Source: Cymbomonas tetramitiformis
Lineage: Eukaryota > Chlorophyta > Pyramimonadophyceae > Pyramimonadales > Pyramimonadaceae
Length of the DNA stretch: 64,000 bases
Direction of reading: 5' to 3'
NCBI GenBank assembly: GCA_001247695.2
Contig: LGRX02033442.1
Span: 1-64,000, forward strand
Each line of letters starts with the position of its first letter. Position 1 is the stretch's first letter. Shown here one piece after another: positions 11,001 to 20,803 of this stretch. Made by a program: the position numbers and the translations under genes. A model generated the notes under the pieces. That model had not been told where the DNA came from and searched no databases. It saw nothing but the letters and a program-made list of their open reading frames with translations.

Positions 11001-11375
11001 ATGGGTAGGAGGAAGAAATCTGCTGCTAAAGCAACCCAGCTCACAGAGCACGCTTTCACCAAATACCCGGGCTTGAAGAAACCGCTCGAGGTGATAGGCA
11101 AACAAATTAAAGTTCCAGGCGACTATTGGGAAAGACCTAGTGGAGGTGCCTTAGTGGAGGAGAATGAAATCTCATATTTGTGCACTATCGTTGAGTTCGA
11201 CGCTCTTCACGCATTCCCGGGTGGCACGAAGTGCGCAGCGTTTCAGATGCAGGAGATGGGTCCCTCTGGCACTGGAAGCCTGGAGGCCGGTGTTGCTTCA
11301 GGCGAGCTATTTTGGATGCGATACCCAGTCCCCTTTTTAGAGTACTATTATAATACGTGTCCTGTTCGGAGTTGA
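11001..11375 (+). CDS. hAT-internal ORF, 5' part, function not recognised
   Basis: A 124-codon ATG frame in the left arm of the hAT element, on the strand of the transposase remnant. The start is basic (MGRRKKSAAK); I recognise no domain. It may be the first exon of the transposase gene: a good 3' splice site (tttttatttttcacag, ending 11443) follows and opens the frame that leads into 11479. No in-phase donor is convincing, so the join is unproven. Confidence 0.4.
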   Translation: MGRRKKSAAKATQLTEHAFTKYPGLKKPLEVIGKQIKVPGDYWERPSGGALVEENEISYLCTIVEFDALHAFPGGTKCAAFQMQEMGPSGTGSLEAGVASGELFWMRYPVPFLEYYYNTCPVRS

Positions 11376-11443
11376 GTGCGGCCGTCAAGAATGGTCGGAA
11401 GATCATGCGTGAGGAATTTTAGACCCGTTTTTATTTTTCACAG

Positions 11444-11694
11444 AACGCCCTTCGAACACTCGGCTGGTTCAGATTTACATGTCCAAGACGTACCCCGCTG
11501 AGAGCTGGTTAGATCTAGCTTGGTTGGTTGTGGCACGATCCTTGTACTTGCAGTTTTTGCGTGCTGCACAGGCTGTGAGGGAAGATGGCACCCATGACCG
11601 ACGGTCCTCACCAGCAAAGAAACAACGGCTGGGAACGGAAGGCTCGTTTTCACTGTTAAGGAACGTGGCTTCATCTGTACCTGGTGGCATCCTT
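11444..11694 (+). pseudogene. hAT transposase remnant, 5' side of the retrotransposon insertion
   Basis: The frame, with first ATG at 11479, runs into the target site of copy B. After copy B and one copy of tcctt are skipped, it continues without shift into 28050-28433. The visible part has a helical, hydrophobic stretch (LDLAWLVVARSLYLQFLRAA) and no catalytic motif I can name. The gene was intact across this point before the insertion and is now cut. Confidence 0.6.
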
Positions 11695-13017
11695 TGAACA
11701 AGGCTACAATTCAAGCAATTGCAATATCTTTATGGCAGGAAAGATTGACCAGTAAATTAACAGGTTGAGCAACAGCTCCTCCAAATAGTTACTTCAAGTT
11801 AGAACAGCCTCCAAATGGGCAATATTCATGTCTTATACTTTCAAGGCGCGCAATTCATATCTCTAATCGATCTGTCCCATGTCGGCTGGCATATCATCAT
11901 CTGCCACCTATACAAATCCTAATCAGAGAATCTGCATTTGGACAATCCTAATCAAGACAGTTGATTTCATTGTCCCTTGCTGATCTTTGCCTTCTTCCTA
12001 CGAGGAGCCACGTCCAGCACTTCTTCTTCATCACTGTCACTGCTCATGGTGCATTTCAAATGAGTGATATAATCATGTGTCCAACATCTCGGATATTTCT
12101 TAGATTGCCTCTTCGTCTCTTCAGACACCCCAGCCTTATTCTCAACCATTGAAGTCAATCCAGTATCCGACCCATATGGTTTCTTTGGTGGTACATGAAC
12201 AGTTTCCACCACAGAGGCTGGGGCATCCTCAGATATGGCCTCAGACTTCTGCTCGGTAATAGGCTGATCATCGGGCTGAACAGGTGAGGTCGGGGAGGTG
12301 CCCTTTGGTACCCAGTGAAGTTCACCCTTCTCATCCATGATCAATTGCAGTCCCAGTCTCTTCAACCTTCGAGCTTCAGCTTGTTCTTCAGCATCGTCAG
12401 CTACCAAGTCATCGAACTCGCTGACGTCATCCTCGGTGTCATCATATTCAGGCGAAGTTGGCTCCCATTTCGGACTGGCAGTGTCCATGTCATATATGAC
12501 ACCCGCGTCATCTTTGTCATCCGAATCTGGTAGCTTCTCCTTACTGTTAGTGACACCTGCGTCATCATTGTCATCAGAATCTGGTAACTTCTCCTTACTC
12601 CAGGACACAGCGCCTGTACCCGAATCTTCACTGTTCGTAGGCGCTGAGTGTATAGGCTTACGCCCCTTGTAGGGAATTCCACGATATTCGTCATCGTCAA
12701 TCACAATCGTCGGATTCCAGTACGCGATCCCAACGCGGCTGATCGGTAATGAGAATGGCGCTACCGGCGCCTTCAACTGAGTGGCGTCTTCTAGAAACCA
12801 GCCGCCGCCCCTATTACGCTCCCAGCGGCGTAGCGCACCAGAAGGGTGTACGATAATATGCTGCCAGCTATAATCAAGTCCAGGCTTTCGCTCCCCATAG
12901 TACGAAGTCAATGGCTCGGGAGTCCCCTTCCGAGCCCATTGCCATCTCACTGCCCCAGTATGCATAAATACAATATGCCAATCGAATGGCTTGGCCGGGC
13001 TATTGTTCCCTGGCACA
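11695..13017 (-). repeat. 3' LTR of copy B (1323 bp)
   Basis: Read on the minus strand it starts TGTGCCAGGG and ends CCTTGTTCA. It is essentially identical to 26722-28044. The near-identity implies a recent insertion. Confidence 0.95.
11967..13016 (-). CDS. LTR-encoded 349-codon ORF (3' LTR copy)
   Basis: The open frame fills about 80% of the LTR in the sense direction of the element. It opens at a GTG two bases into the LTR; the first ATG is at codon 18 (12965). The N-terminal part has two related motifs, each of the form H-I-V/I-x-H-x-G-A-x-R-W (residues about 14-27 and 48-60). The middle has two SKEKLPDSDD repeats and a long acidic stretch; the end is basic (APRRKKAKISKGQ), which could be a nuclear-localisation signal. 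I recognise no family. LTR-encoded proteins are rare; mouse mammary tumour virus Sag is the known retroviral parallel in position only. Confidence 0.6.
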   Translation of the reverse strand: MPGNNSPAKPFDWHIVFMHTGAVRWQWARKGTPEPLTSYYGERKPGLDYSWQHIIVHPSGALRRWERNRGGGWFLEDATQLKAPVAPFSLPISRVGIAYWNPTIVIDDDEYRGIPYKGRKPIHSAPTNSEDSGTGAVSWSKEKLPDSDDNDDAGVTNSKEKLPDSDDKDDAGVIYDMDTASPKWEPTSPEYDDTEDDVSEFDDLVADDAEEQAEARRLKRLGLQLIMDEKGELHWVPKGTSPTSPVQPDDQPITEQKSEAISEDAPASVVETVHVPPKKPYGSDTGLTSMVENKAGVSEETKRQSKKYPRCWTHDYITHLKCTMSSDSDEEEVLDVAPRRKKAKISKGQ

Positions 13018-13034
13018 ACTCCTCCCCTCTTAGC
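13018..13034 (-). other. Polypurine tract of copy B
   Basis: On the minus strand, ctaagaggggaggagt lies directly before the TG of the 3' LTR. Position and composition fit the plus-strand primer. Confidence 0.75.
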
Positions 13035-13097
13035 TTGTTAGTACAAAGAGATGATAACTCAGAGTCATTTGTACAGCAGCTAAGATCCAGACACAGA

Positions 13098-16000
13098 TCA
13101 GCCATGCGTATGGATGCGTGATATGCTTTTCTGATCGAACAGGTGCTCGAAGAGTTGACGAAGCAATCCAGCGGGCAGAGGGTATACAGCAGTGGAAACT
13201 CCCGCTCCTTGTTGCCCTGGATGAGGTCCCAGTTGAGCAGTTTCCGGATGTGATCCCAGAGTCTGTTGGTGAAGACAAGGAGTATCCATCGTGCAGTACC
13301 GTAGATCCACTGGAGGAGGCGACTGCGTCCAGATGCAAGTAGGCTTGCGATAGCCAGTACCATACATACAGTAAGAGCAATACAACGGGGTAGGTAACCG
13401 GCGAACTACGGGTCGAAATCGCAGCGCAAAGGGAAACCTGCCCATCGGATTTTCCATAAACCAATGCTGGGGTTTGAGAAAGTCAAAAATTTGGAGCGTT
13501 CGGCGTACACAAGCATCAGCCTGTCGCAGTTGTCGCACCCCAGTGGTCTTAGCCTGACTGTATTCGGTGCACGGTGGACTAGCCCAGATGACGTCAAAGT
13601 AACCAGGTGCGTAACGCTTGAAGTCCCAGTCCTGAACCTTCTCAGCGTAGGTAGGTTGCCAGCGAGGATCATGATCGACGGTGACCACAGTGCTCTTCGG
13701 ATAACATGACATGAAACTTCTCTCCACACTTCCTGTACCACTGAAAAGTACTAGTAGTCGCAACTCGCGTGTCGAGACCCCAGAGTCCAGAAGAGCTAGA
13801 TGCGTCACAAAGGCGTCAGCGGAGCGACAGTATTGTTCCCAAGGTAGGCAGTTGTCCAGAGAAGTGAGTTTTCCTTCATCAGAAGTATCCAGGAAAGTTA
13901 GAGCTCCGGCGCGTTCCCGCCTTTGCTTCCGCTGCATTCTGACCTCCTGTAAGGCTTTTTCCCGGGCTTGTCCTTCTCGTGATAGTCTCAGTTGTTCGAA
14001 CTCCGTGAGCTGTTCGAGTTCACCCCCGTAGTTCAACGACTCACGGGTCTTCCAGGAGTCATGAGCATTAGAGTACCCAGTCCAGCGAACCAGAAATTCT
14101 TCTACTTCCTTGCCTCCTTTCATAGGTTTCACTCTTCGAGCCAGAATCTTAGACACATGGGTCTGGGATTGTCCATCCACGAGAACCTTGGCAGGAGTAG
14201 GTATTTGTCGACGCAGCGCAAAGGCTTCATCCGCAGTGCGGTATTCCTTGAGGCGATGCTGCGCAAAAACATCGTGGATACGCCATTTAGGGGGTAACTT
14301 GAGCCGGTAAGCCACCGGAGCACCTCTGTCAATTTCGGGTAGCTCTCGCTGCTGGTCACTGAAGAACCTCTCGGTGATGGGTAAGGGCCCGTGCCAGCGA
14401 GGTCCCAGCTTCCTGAAGGATTCGCGGTTCATGATATTTTCCGTGAGATGCTTGGCATCTACCCAGACCAAGTCTCCCAACTGAAAGGATTTGGCGGTGT
14501 GACGCTGGTCAAACTGATGTCGCTGGCGTTGCTGTGCCAGTTCTAGCTTAGTGCGGGCGTCCTCTAGTTGAGCCGCGAATTTACTAGCCATCTCGTGTGC
14601 CGTACCTTCTCCACCCTTACGCTTGGAGTGTTGTCCAGCAGCCGCTTGCAGGAACAAGTCCAGTTGCGACATAGGCGAGTGCCCCAAGACCAACTCAAAC
14701 GGGGTAAAGCCGGTTACATCGCTCCGCGTATCGTTTATGGCGAACTCTACGTTGGCACACCACAAATCCCAGTCCTCTGGATTGCTGCCTACGAAGGACC
14801 TTAGCATGTCTTCTACCACGCGGTTGGTATGTTCAGCTTGTCCGTCCGAACGAGGGTTGTAAGGCGTGGTGGAGGCCACTTTAGTTCCCATAAGTCTCAT
14901 CAATTCCTTCCACATAGCATCCTGAAAACGAGGGTCGCGGTCAGAGACAATCTTCATAGGGGTGCCATGTAGTTTCCAGATGTGGTCGAAGTAGATTCGA
15001 GCGATAACCTCAGAGGAGCTGTCCTGGAAGTTCAACGGGATGATGTGAACCATTTTGCTGAGCTTACATGTGAAAGTAGCAAAGGCATCGTGATTCCGCG
15101 CCGTGACTGGCAGTCCAGTAACAAAGTCCACACTGACCACTTGCCATAGTCGCGTAGGAATAGTGTGTGGGTTCAGCAATCCATCCGGGTAGGAATTTCT
15201 CGGTCGCACCGCTTGACAGATAGTGCAAGATGAAACCCAGCGTCCCACATCTTCTGCTGCCCCTTTCCACCAGAAGCGTCGCAGTACTCGTTCCAGAGTT
15301 TTGTCCCTGCCCGCGTGTCCAGCTGAAACAGATGCATGCGCCTCTTGCAGCACTACCTCACGGAGGGGTGAATCTTCTCCCAGTACCAACTGATAGCGCC
15401 CAGCGCTCACCCTCCACAACACATCTCCCACTACGCAGAAGTCACGAGTGCGTTGATGCGGAGCTTCTTGGATTTCCTTCCTTAAAGTCTGAAGGGGACC
15501 AGGTCGCCCATATTCCGCTTGCAGCGCTTTGAGGAACTGGCCTCCTGATATCTGCTGATGCAGGTCTCGAACGCTGGCCGCTTCTCCAGTACGCACGATA
15601 GGAGGGGGGGAACTCGTTTTCCTTTCCCGCTTGACACGCTGTCGAGCTGGCGGGGCGTACACCACTAGCAGGGGCCAAGGAAGATCCAGAAGGGCTCCAT
15701 CCGGGGCGGCGAACATCTGCACAGGTTCTCCTTGAGCGTCATGGGTAGGAATAATGTACTCCACTCTCATTCCCGCAGATCTGAACAACTGCCGCCACTG
15801 TGGCATGCGAGACTGAAAGTCAGGAAGGACGAAGAGAGCTGAAGTATTCTCAGGGTCCAGACGCCATTCTTCCACATATTTCCTCAGTACGGCCTCGATG
15901 GTCAAATGGTTGGAGGAGAAGGGAGGATTGCACCAGACGTTCAACCCTCGCCAGTTTTCCTTCAAGCAGTCCGTCCAGTAGCGGTTGACCTGACGATTCT

Positions 16001-19000
16001 TTCCTCCCAAGTCGCAACAGGCGTCCACCTCGAAAGGTCCATATTCTTGACTCAAGAAGTCGAACATGTCCGCACGGAACTTCCAGTCCTGTCGATCGCT
16101 GGGCTCCAGGAGTCTGGTTGAAGCCTCGCTGCACTTCGGCGTTGCTGAGAAATCAACAGGGGTCTTCCTGGGAGAAGGGGGCGAGGATGCTGTCAGTTTG
16201 CCAGAGCGCGTCTGAACTGCCAGGGTTGCTTTCTCGTACCCAGTTTCGGCCAGCTGCAGGGTATGTAAGGCGTCCATCCAGAGTTGAGGGGAGTCCATCC
16301 AGGTGAGAGTCCCACTGTACGCGAGGACTGGTTCAGGATCTTTGGTCTTGGCGCTGTTGGACTTGCGCTCCTTCAACTTGTTGGGATCTACCACTCCCAG
16401 GGGCGCGCGTCCTTGGCGGGACTCTTTACCAGCTGCAGGTCGAAACTTGCTGGCAGTGTCTGCGGCCGAGGGAGGTCGCTGCGGTTTCCCAGTAACCGGA
16501 TGCACAAAGCCAGCTTCTACCAGTCCTTCTCTCGCGGAAATTTCCTTGTAGTCGGGTCGCCTGGACAGAGCGTCTGGAACCCAGAGTAGCGCCCCAGGGA
16601 TGTACTCCATCTCGGGTACCCCTACCTCCACTAGATCCATGTACCATCGGGCTTGGCGTCGGCTGAGAGGTTGTCCGGGTGCCATTAACCAGACTAGGGG
16701 CTTGTGGTCACCCTGCAATTGGAACTCAGTCCAGATGAGGTAGTGTCGCCAAGTTTGCGTAGTGCAGTGATGGAGAGCGCAGAGTTCTCTTTCGCCAGCA
16801 TGGTAGTTCTGCTCGGCTCCATTAAACTGTCTGCTCTCAAAGGCGATAGGTTGCAATCCATTTCCTACGTCTTGCATCAGTACTCCCCCTAGTGCCACTC
16901 CACTGGCGTCAGTTTGTACCACGAAAGGATGCCGTCCTTCGGCCGCCGCTTTCATATCGGGTAGCGCCAGAGTGGGTGAAGAACATAGCGCCTTCTTAAT
17001 CTCCTCGAAGGCCCAACGCTGCATGGGTCCCCATAGCCAAGCGACATCCCCTTTGGTGAGCTGAGTCAAGGGTTGTGCTACTTCAGAGAAGCCCAGCATG
17101 TACCGCCGGTAGTACCCAGCCAACCCCAAAAATTGGCGCACATGCGTGGCGTTTTCCAGAGCGGGCCAGTCCCTGATGGCGGCCAGCTTGTCATGTTGAG
17201 GTTGACTTCCTTCCCGTGAGATCACGTGCCCCAGAAAGCGTATCTGGGTCTGCAATAGTTGACACTTAGACTCTTTGAGGTAGATACCCTGGTTCTCACA
17301 GACTTCGAGAAATTGCTGGAGATGGGAAAGATGCTCCTCCAAGGTGTTGCTGAAGAGGATACAATCGTCCAGGAATATTCTTACAAAAGGAAGATGTCCC
17401 AGAGCGCGCTGCATGCGTCTCTGATAGCAGGAAGGACTGTTGGTCAACCCCATGGGCATCACCAACCACTCATACGAGCCATAGGGAGAAGTGAACGCAG
17501 TCTTTTCCACATCCTCAGACGCCATAGCCATCTGCCAGAACCCATCGACCGCATCGAAGGAGGAGAAGTACTTGGCCCCATGCATGGAGTCGAACAACTG
17601 CTGAATGTCGGGAAGTGGATATTTGTCCTTGACGGTCAGGCTGTTGATGGCTCGGAAGTCGCAGACCATTCTGAGTACTTCAGGTTTCCCAGGCTTGGGA
17701 ACCATCAGCACTGGTGCAGCGAACGGACTTGAGGAAGGTCTGATGTAGCCCTTGCTCAGGAGTTCATCCAGGCGTTCTCGCAGTTGAGTCAGCTCCACCA
17801 TGGACATCTTGTAGGGCCTCTTAGCGGGCGCGATGCCATTCCATCCCTCTTGCAGTCTCACGTGGGCCACTTCATCTTTTCGCAGGGCGTCAAAGTTGGG
17901 CAGCGCTTCGCGAATTACTCGAGGTGAAAAGGACTCGATCAGCTTCTGAAACTTCTTTCTCCACTCGGGGAGATTGAAGGGTCCTCCAAATTCTCGCTGG
18001 TGGCCACCGCTGATAACATCGAAGTCCCTACCAGATAGAGGTGTCGCATAGGCCACTAAGATGTCGTGGGGTGTCGCGGCACTGTCCATTCCCGCATATC
18101 TGCGCCGATAGGCTTTGATCTCCTTGGTCGCTTGGGCCGCTGATAACATTACCATCAGTTCCAGAGCCATCGCGGTTCTCTCGCCTTTGCGTGTAGAGCT
18201 ACGCCCCGGCGAACATCCCCGTATCCGCACGGATTTGCCATGATGGCGAAACTTGACTGATCCCCACCCATCATAGTCCAGCGTGACCGGCGAGAGGTGT
18301 CTCAACCACCTTCCTCCGAGTACAATGTCCACCTTGATGCCCAGAGGAAGTACTCTCATCTTGATGACCTCGGAGTAAGTCCCCTCTGAAGTCTCGGCGG
18401 TCAGCTTGCCGTAAGCGACTTGCGCAGAGGTCTGCACTGACCCATCCGCGAGGGTAACGTTCAGCGGCATCCCATTAGCGCGAACTGTGAGGTTCAATCT
18501 CTTGACGCACTCACTGGAGATGAATTCATCCGAGGCACCCGAATCCACCAGCACGCGCACTCGCTGTCCCTTCAGCAAGGCCCAGAACACCAATAGCAGC
18601 GTTCCCTCTTTGTCCCGAATCGCAGTCAGCTGACTGTCCTGGTTCCACATTACTTGACCATCGCGTCGCAGATGTGCACAGATGGCTGCTCGCACTGGGT
18701 GATGCAAAGGTACGCGCTGCTTAGACCGGATAGGTCTTGTGCGCGGTGGTGCAGGCTGCGAACGAGGATCCGGACCAAAGTACCATCCACCTTCCAGGTC
18801 GCGATCTGCTTGTAGCTGCCGCTCCTTAGCGCGTCGCTCTTGTCCCTGAGCGCGTCGTCTGGCGCGGCTCTGCGTGCGGCTTTCCAGAGGGTAAGAGCGA
18901 AGAGGTTGGATGGACATCTTCTCCTCCTCTTCCTCCCCAGCGCTATCTTCTGGTTCGGACTTTTGAGTGAACGAGGGGGTTTCTTCTTCCCGCGATGCCG

Positions 19001-20669
19001 CCTGGGCGTTGGTGACGTTCGCTGGTGCTGCCACTGCTTCATTACCTTCCAGGATCGGCCGCAGACGATGGCGTTGCTGTTTCTGAATGGTCAGTAGCAG
19101 TTCGAGGTGGGTTTCCTCCTGGATGGTTTTCAGGGGAGTCGGCTCCACTCCTTCTGTCACCGTTGTCAGCACACTTGGATTGTTCTCCGATCTGGCGGCG
19201 GCCAGCTGGCGCTCCATCAACTGCTGCGTGAAGTTGAGCGACCGCTGGGAGTCCTCGAGGTCAGAAATGTCCCCAGAAGTTGCGGGCTGAGAACTGGATG
19301 GAGATAAGGTCAAATCCAGAGTTGTCGCGGGATTCGCATCTGATGGTTCCGCTGAGTCCAGGGAGAGTGAATCACCACTTGCTGTTGAGGGTAGAGCCAG
19401 GTGAGCAGCCTCCTCCGCAGCTTCCCTTTCTCGCTGGTTCCATTGGTGCACCCTGTATAGACTGCACCATGCGTCTGGAATTCCTACATCTCCACCAGAA
19501 CCTGGGATAGTACCGCACTCGGTCTCCAGAGATAGCTGAACTGCTCCTTCGGTTATCGTTAGGTCAGGGGTGACCTTCCCATGCCATCTGTACCAGCGGC
19601 GGCGATATCTGCGCCACCCTTCTGGTACCCATGCATCTCTCCATTTCTCATTCTCCGTTACCAGCGCTGCCGCGGCCATGTGCTCCGGGTGCGTCATCTC
19701 TCTCCAAGCACGCGTACGATCCGCCAGTGACTCTGCTCGAAGTCCTGGTGGTTCATCTCCCAGCCTCGTAACCTCTGCCTCATGCTGCAGTCGGTCTCGT
19801 ACCGTCTTCGGAGTTCTGCTGCGAGGTTTTCCAGTGCGCTTGCGCGCTGCACTCGTAGTGCGCTCTGCGCTTGAGGACGCCCTCTCTGCCAAGGCTGGAC
19901 ACGCTGCTGGTCGAGACGTCGAAGGAAACACCTCAGGTCGAAGTTTAAAAGGTGGGGGTTCTGAAGCTGGGCCAGTTTTTGAAGTTCCACCCCCTTCCTC
20001 CCCACTGTCGTCCAGAGGGTGTGAAACCGCGGGTAGCGTTACATCCTGAATCCGCTGCCTCAAGGCTCGCATACGCTCCACCGGAGCTTTTCTCGGTACC
20101 CGCGGTCGAGGAGTTTTCCGCCAGGGGGTGTTGAGTGGGTTGAAGGTCCACTGGGTCTCCTCTTCCTGACCATCATCCTCATCCAGTGCTGCCAGTACTG
20201 ATGTCTCAGGGTTAGGGTTAGGGTCAGGGTTAGGGTTCGGGTTAGGGTTAGGGTTAGGGTCTGTGGGGTCAACGCGGGGCGTTTCGCCACGCTCGCGTTG
20301 TGGAGCCTGACGGCGATCACCAGTTCCAAGGGAGCGATCTACACTGAACATAACGGGAGGCTTGGAGCGCTCAGGCGACGAAGTGGGTGACCTTCGTGGC
20401 GACCGCTGATGGCGCCGGGACACCAAGTGATGTTCTCGCCGGCCCTGCTCAGTGGAAAGGTTCGCTGTGTAAACAGCGGTACTGGTCAACGAGGGTTCAT
20501 CCCGTAGGGTTCTGGTTCTGTCGAGATGGCGTTGTCGCCTCTGATCGGCAGACCAGGTGAATCCGTACCCTCGAGCGGCCAGAGGGTTGGGGGGTGGCGG
20601 AGGCTCTTTCTGGATATTCCCTCGGTTGTGGGCGAAGGCTGTACTCCTTGCCCAGGGGCGGTTACCCAT
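13098..20669 (-). CDS. pol: Ty3/gypsy pol polyprotein with two DNA methyltransferase domains (copy B)
   Basis: A 2523-residue ATG frame, intact throughout. Order by approximate residue: a long basic and proline-rich N-terminal region with (NP)n near 140; aspartic protease (DSGAS, ~708); reverse transcriptase (FLDD, ~1101); RNase H (TDASG, ~1254); Dam-like adenine methyltransferase (~1530-1650, VDACCD and CNPPF); integrase HHCC and DD35E (~1770-1950, VDFVTG at ~1847); chromodomain (~2165-2215, VRWTGY); C5-cytosine methyltransferase-like domain (~2305-2510, LFSGTG, ASPPC, MENP). Normal Ty3/gypsy pol is about half this length and lacks both methyltransferases. The pol frame is in -1 phase to gag and is open back through the ancestral gag stop, so frameshifting or re-initiation is possible. 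Protease, reverse transcriptase and integrase roles are well supported; methylation activity is inferred. Confidence 0.93.
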   Translation of the reverse strand: MGNRPWARSTAFAHNRGNIQKEPPPPPNPLAARGYGFTWSADQRRQRHLDRTRTLRDEPSLTSTAVYTANLSTEQGRREHHLVSRRHQRSPRRSPTSSPERSKPPVMFSVDRSLGTGDRRQAPQRERGETPRVDPTDPNPNPNPNPNPDPNPNPETSVLAALDEDDGQEEETQWTFNPLNTPWRKTPRPRVPRKAPVERMRALRQRIQDVTLPAVSHPLDDSGEEGGGTSKTGPASEPPPFKLRPEVFPSTSRPAACPALAERASSSAERTTSAARKRTGKPRSRTPKTVRDRLQHEAEVTRLGDEPPGLRAESLADRTRAWREMTHPEHMAAAALVTENEKWRDAWVPEGWRRYRRRWYRWHGKVTPDLTITEGAVQLSLETECGTIPGSGGDVGIPDAWCSLYRVHQWNQREREAAEEAAHLALPSTASGDSLSLDSAEPSDANPATTLDLTLSPSSSQPATSGDISDLEDSQRSLNFTQQLMERQLAAARSENNPSVLTTVTEGVEPTPLKTIQEETHLELLLTIQKQQRHRLRPILEGNEAVAAPANVTNAQAASREEETPSFTQKSEPEDSAGEEEEEKMSIQPLRSYPLESRTQSRARRRAQGQERRAKERQLQADRDLEGGWYFGPDPRSQPAPPRTRPIRSKQRVPLHHPVRAAICAHLRRDGQVMWNQDSQLTAIRDKEGTLLLVFWALLKGQRVRVLVDSGASDEFISSECVKRLNLTVRANGMPLNVTLADGSVQTSAQVAYGKLTAETSEGTYSEVIKMRVLPLGIKVDIVLGGRWLRHLSPVTLDYDGWGSVKFRHHGKSVRIRGCSPGRSSTRKGERTAMALELMVMLSAAQATKEIKAYRRRYAGMDSAATPHDILVAYATPLSGRDFDVISGGHQREFGGPFNLPEWRKKFQKLIESFSPRVIREALPNFDALRKDEVAHVRLQEGWNGIAPAKRPYKMSMVELTQLRERLDELLSKGYIRPSSSPFAAPVLMVPKPGKPEVLRMVCDFRAINSLTVKDKYPLPDIQQLFDSMHGAKYFSSFDAVDGFWQMAMASEDVEKTAFTSPYGSYEWLVMPMGLTNSPSCYQRRMQRALGHLPFVRIFLDDCILFSNTLEEHLSHLQQFLEVCENQGIYLKESKCQLLQTQIRFLGHVISREGSQPQHDKLAAIRDWPALENATHVRQFLGLAGYYRRYMLGFSEVAQPLTQLTKGDVAWLWGPMQRWAFEEIKKALCSSPTLALPDMKAAAEGRHPFVVQTDASGVALGGVLMQDVGNGLQPIAFESRQFNGAEQNYHAGERELCALHHCTTQTWRHYLIWTEFQLQGDHKPLVWLMAPGQPLSRRQARWYMDLVEVGVPEMEYIPGALLWVPDALSRRPDYKEISAREGLVEAGFVHPVTGKPQRPPSAADTASKFRPAAGKESRQGRAPLGVVDPNKLKERKSNSAKTKDPEPVLAYSGTLTWMDSPQLWMDALHTLQLAETGYEKATLAVQTRSGKLTASSPPSPRKTPVDFSATPKCSEASTRLLEPSDRQDWKFRADMFDFLSQEYGPFEVDACCDLGGKNRQVNRYWTDCLKENWRGLNVWCNPPFSSNHLTIEAVLRKYVEEWRLDPENTSALFVLPDFQSRMPQWRQLFRSAGMRVEYIIPTHDAQGEPVQMFAAPDGALLDLPWPLLVVYAPPARQRVKRERKTSSPPPIVRTGEAASVRDLHQQISGGQFLKALQAEYGRPGPLQTLRKEIQEAPHQRTRDFCVVGDVLWRVSAGRYQLVLGEDSPLREVVLQEAHASVSAGHAGRDKTLERVLRRFWWKGAAEDVGRWVSSCTICQAVRPRNSYPDGLLNPHTIPTRLWQVVSVDFVTGLPVTARNHDAFATFTCKLSKMVHIIPLNFQDSSSEVIARIYFDHIWKLHGTPMKIVSDRDPRFQDAMWKELMRLMGTKVASTTPYNPRSDGQAEHTNRVVEDMLRSFVGSNPEDWDLWCANVEFAINDTRSDVTGFTPFELVLGHSPMSQLDLFLQAAAGQHSKRKGGEGTAHEMASKFAAQLEDARTKLELAQQRQRHQFDQRHTAKSFQLGDLVWVDAKHLTENIMNRESFRKLGPRWHGPLPITERFFSDQQRELPEIDRGAPVAYRLKLPPKWRIHDVFAQHRLKEYRTADEAFALRRQIPTPAKVLVDGQSQTHVSKILARRVKPMKGGKEVEEFLVRWTGYSNAHDSWKTRESLNYGGELEQLTEFEQLRLSREGQAREKALQEVRMQRKQRRERAGALTFLDTSDEGKLTSLDNCLPWEQYCRSADAFVTHLALLDSGVSTRELRLLVLFSGTGSVERSFMSCYPKSTVVTVDHDPRWQPTYAEKVQDWDFKRYAPGYFDVIWASPPCTEYSQAKTTGVRQLRQADACVRRTLQIFDFLKPQHWFMENPMGRFPFALRFRPVVRRLPTPLYCSYCMYGTGYRKPTCIWTQSPPPVDLRYCTMDTPCLHQQTLGSHPETAQLGPHPGQQGAGVSTAVYPLPAGLLRQLFEHLFDQKSISRIHTHG
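20207..20261. repeat. Interstitial TTAGGG-type repeat inside pol
   Basis: About nine ttaggg or one-base-variant units lie within the copy B pol frame, where they encode alternating Asn-Pro/Asp-Pro. The frame is kept open because the unit is 6 bp. It matches the telomere repeat of many eukaryotes. Confidence 0.85.
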
Positions 20670-20803
20670 ACCGCCCTGTCGCCGGCGTCCCGCCGGCAGG
20701 AAGACACTCAGTCCTCCTCCTCCGCAGATTGCTGACCCGAGGAGGACGCTGCGGCCGATTCCTCGTTCTGAAAATACTCCAGCGCTTCCGCTTCATCTTC
20801 CAA

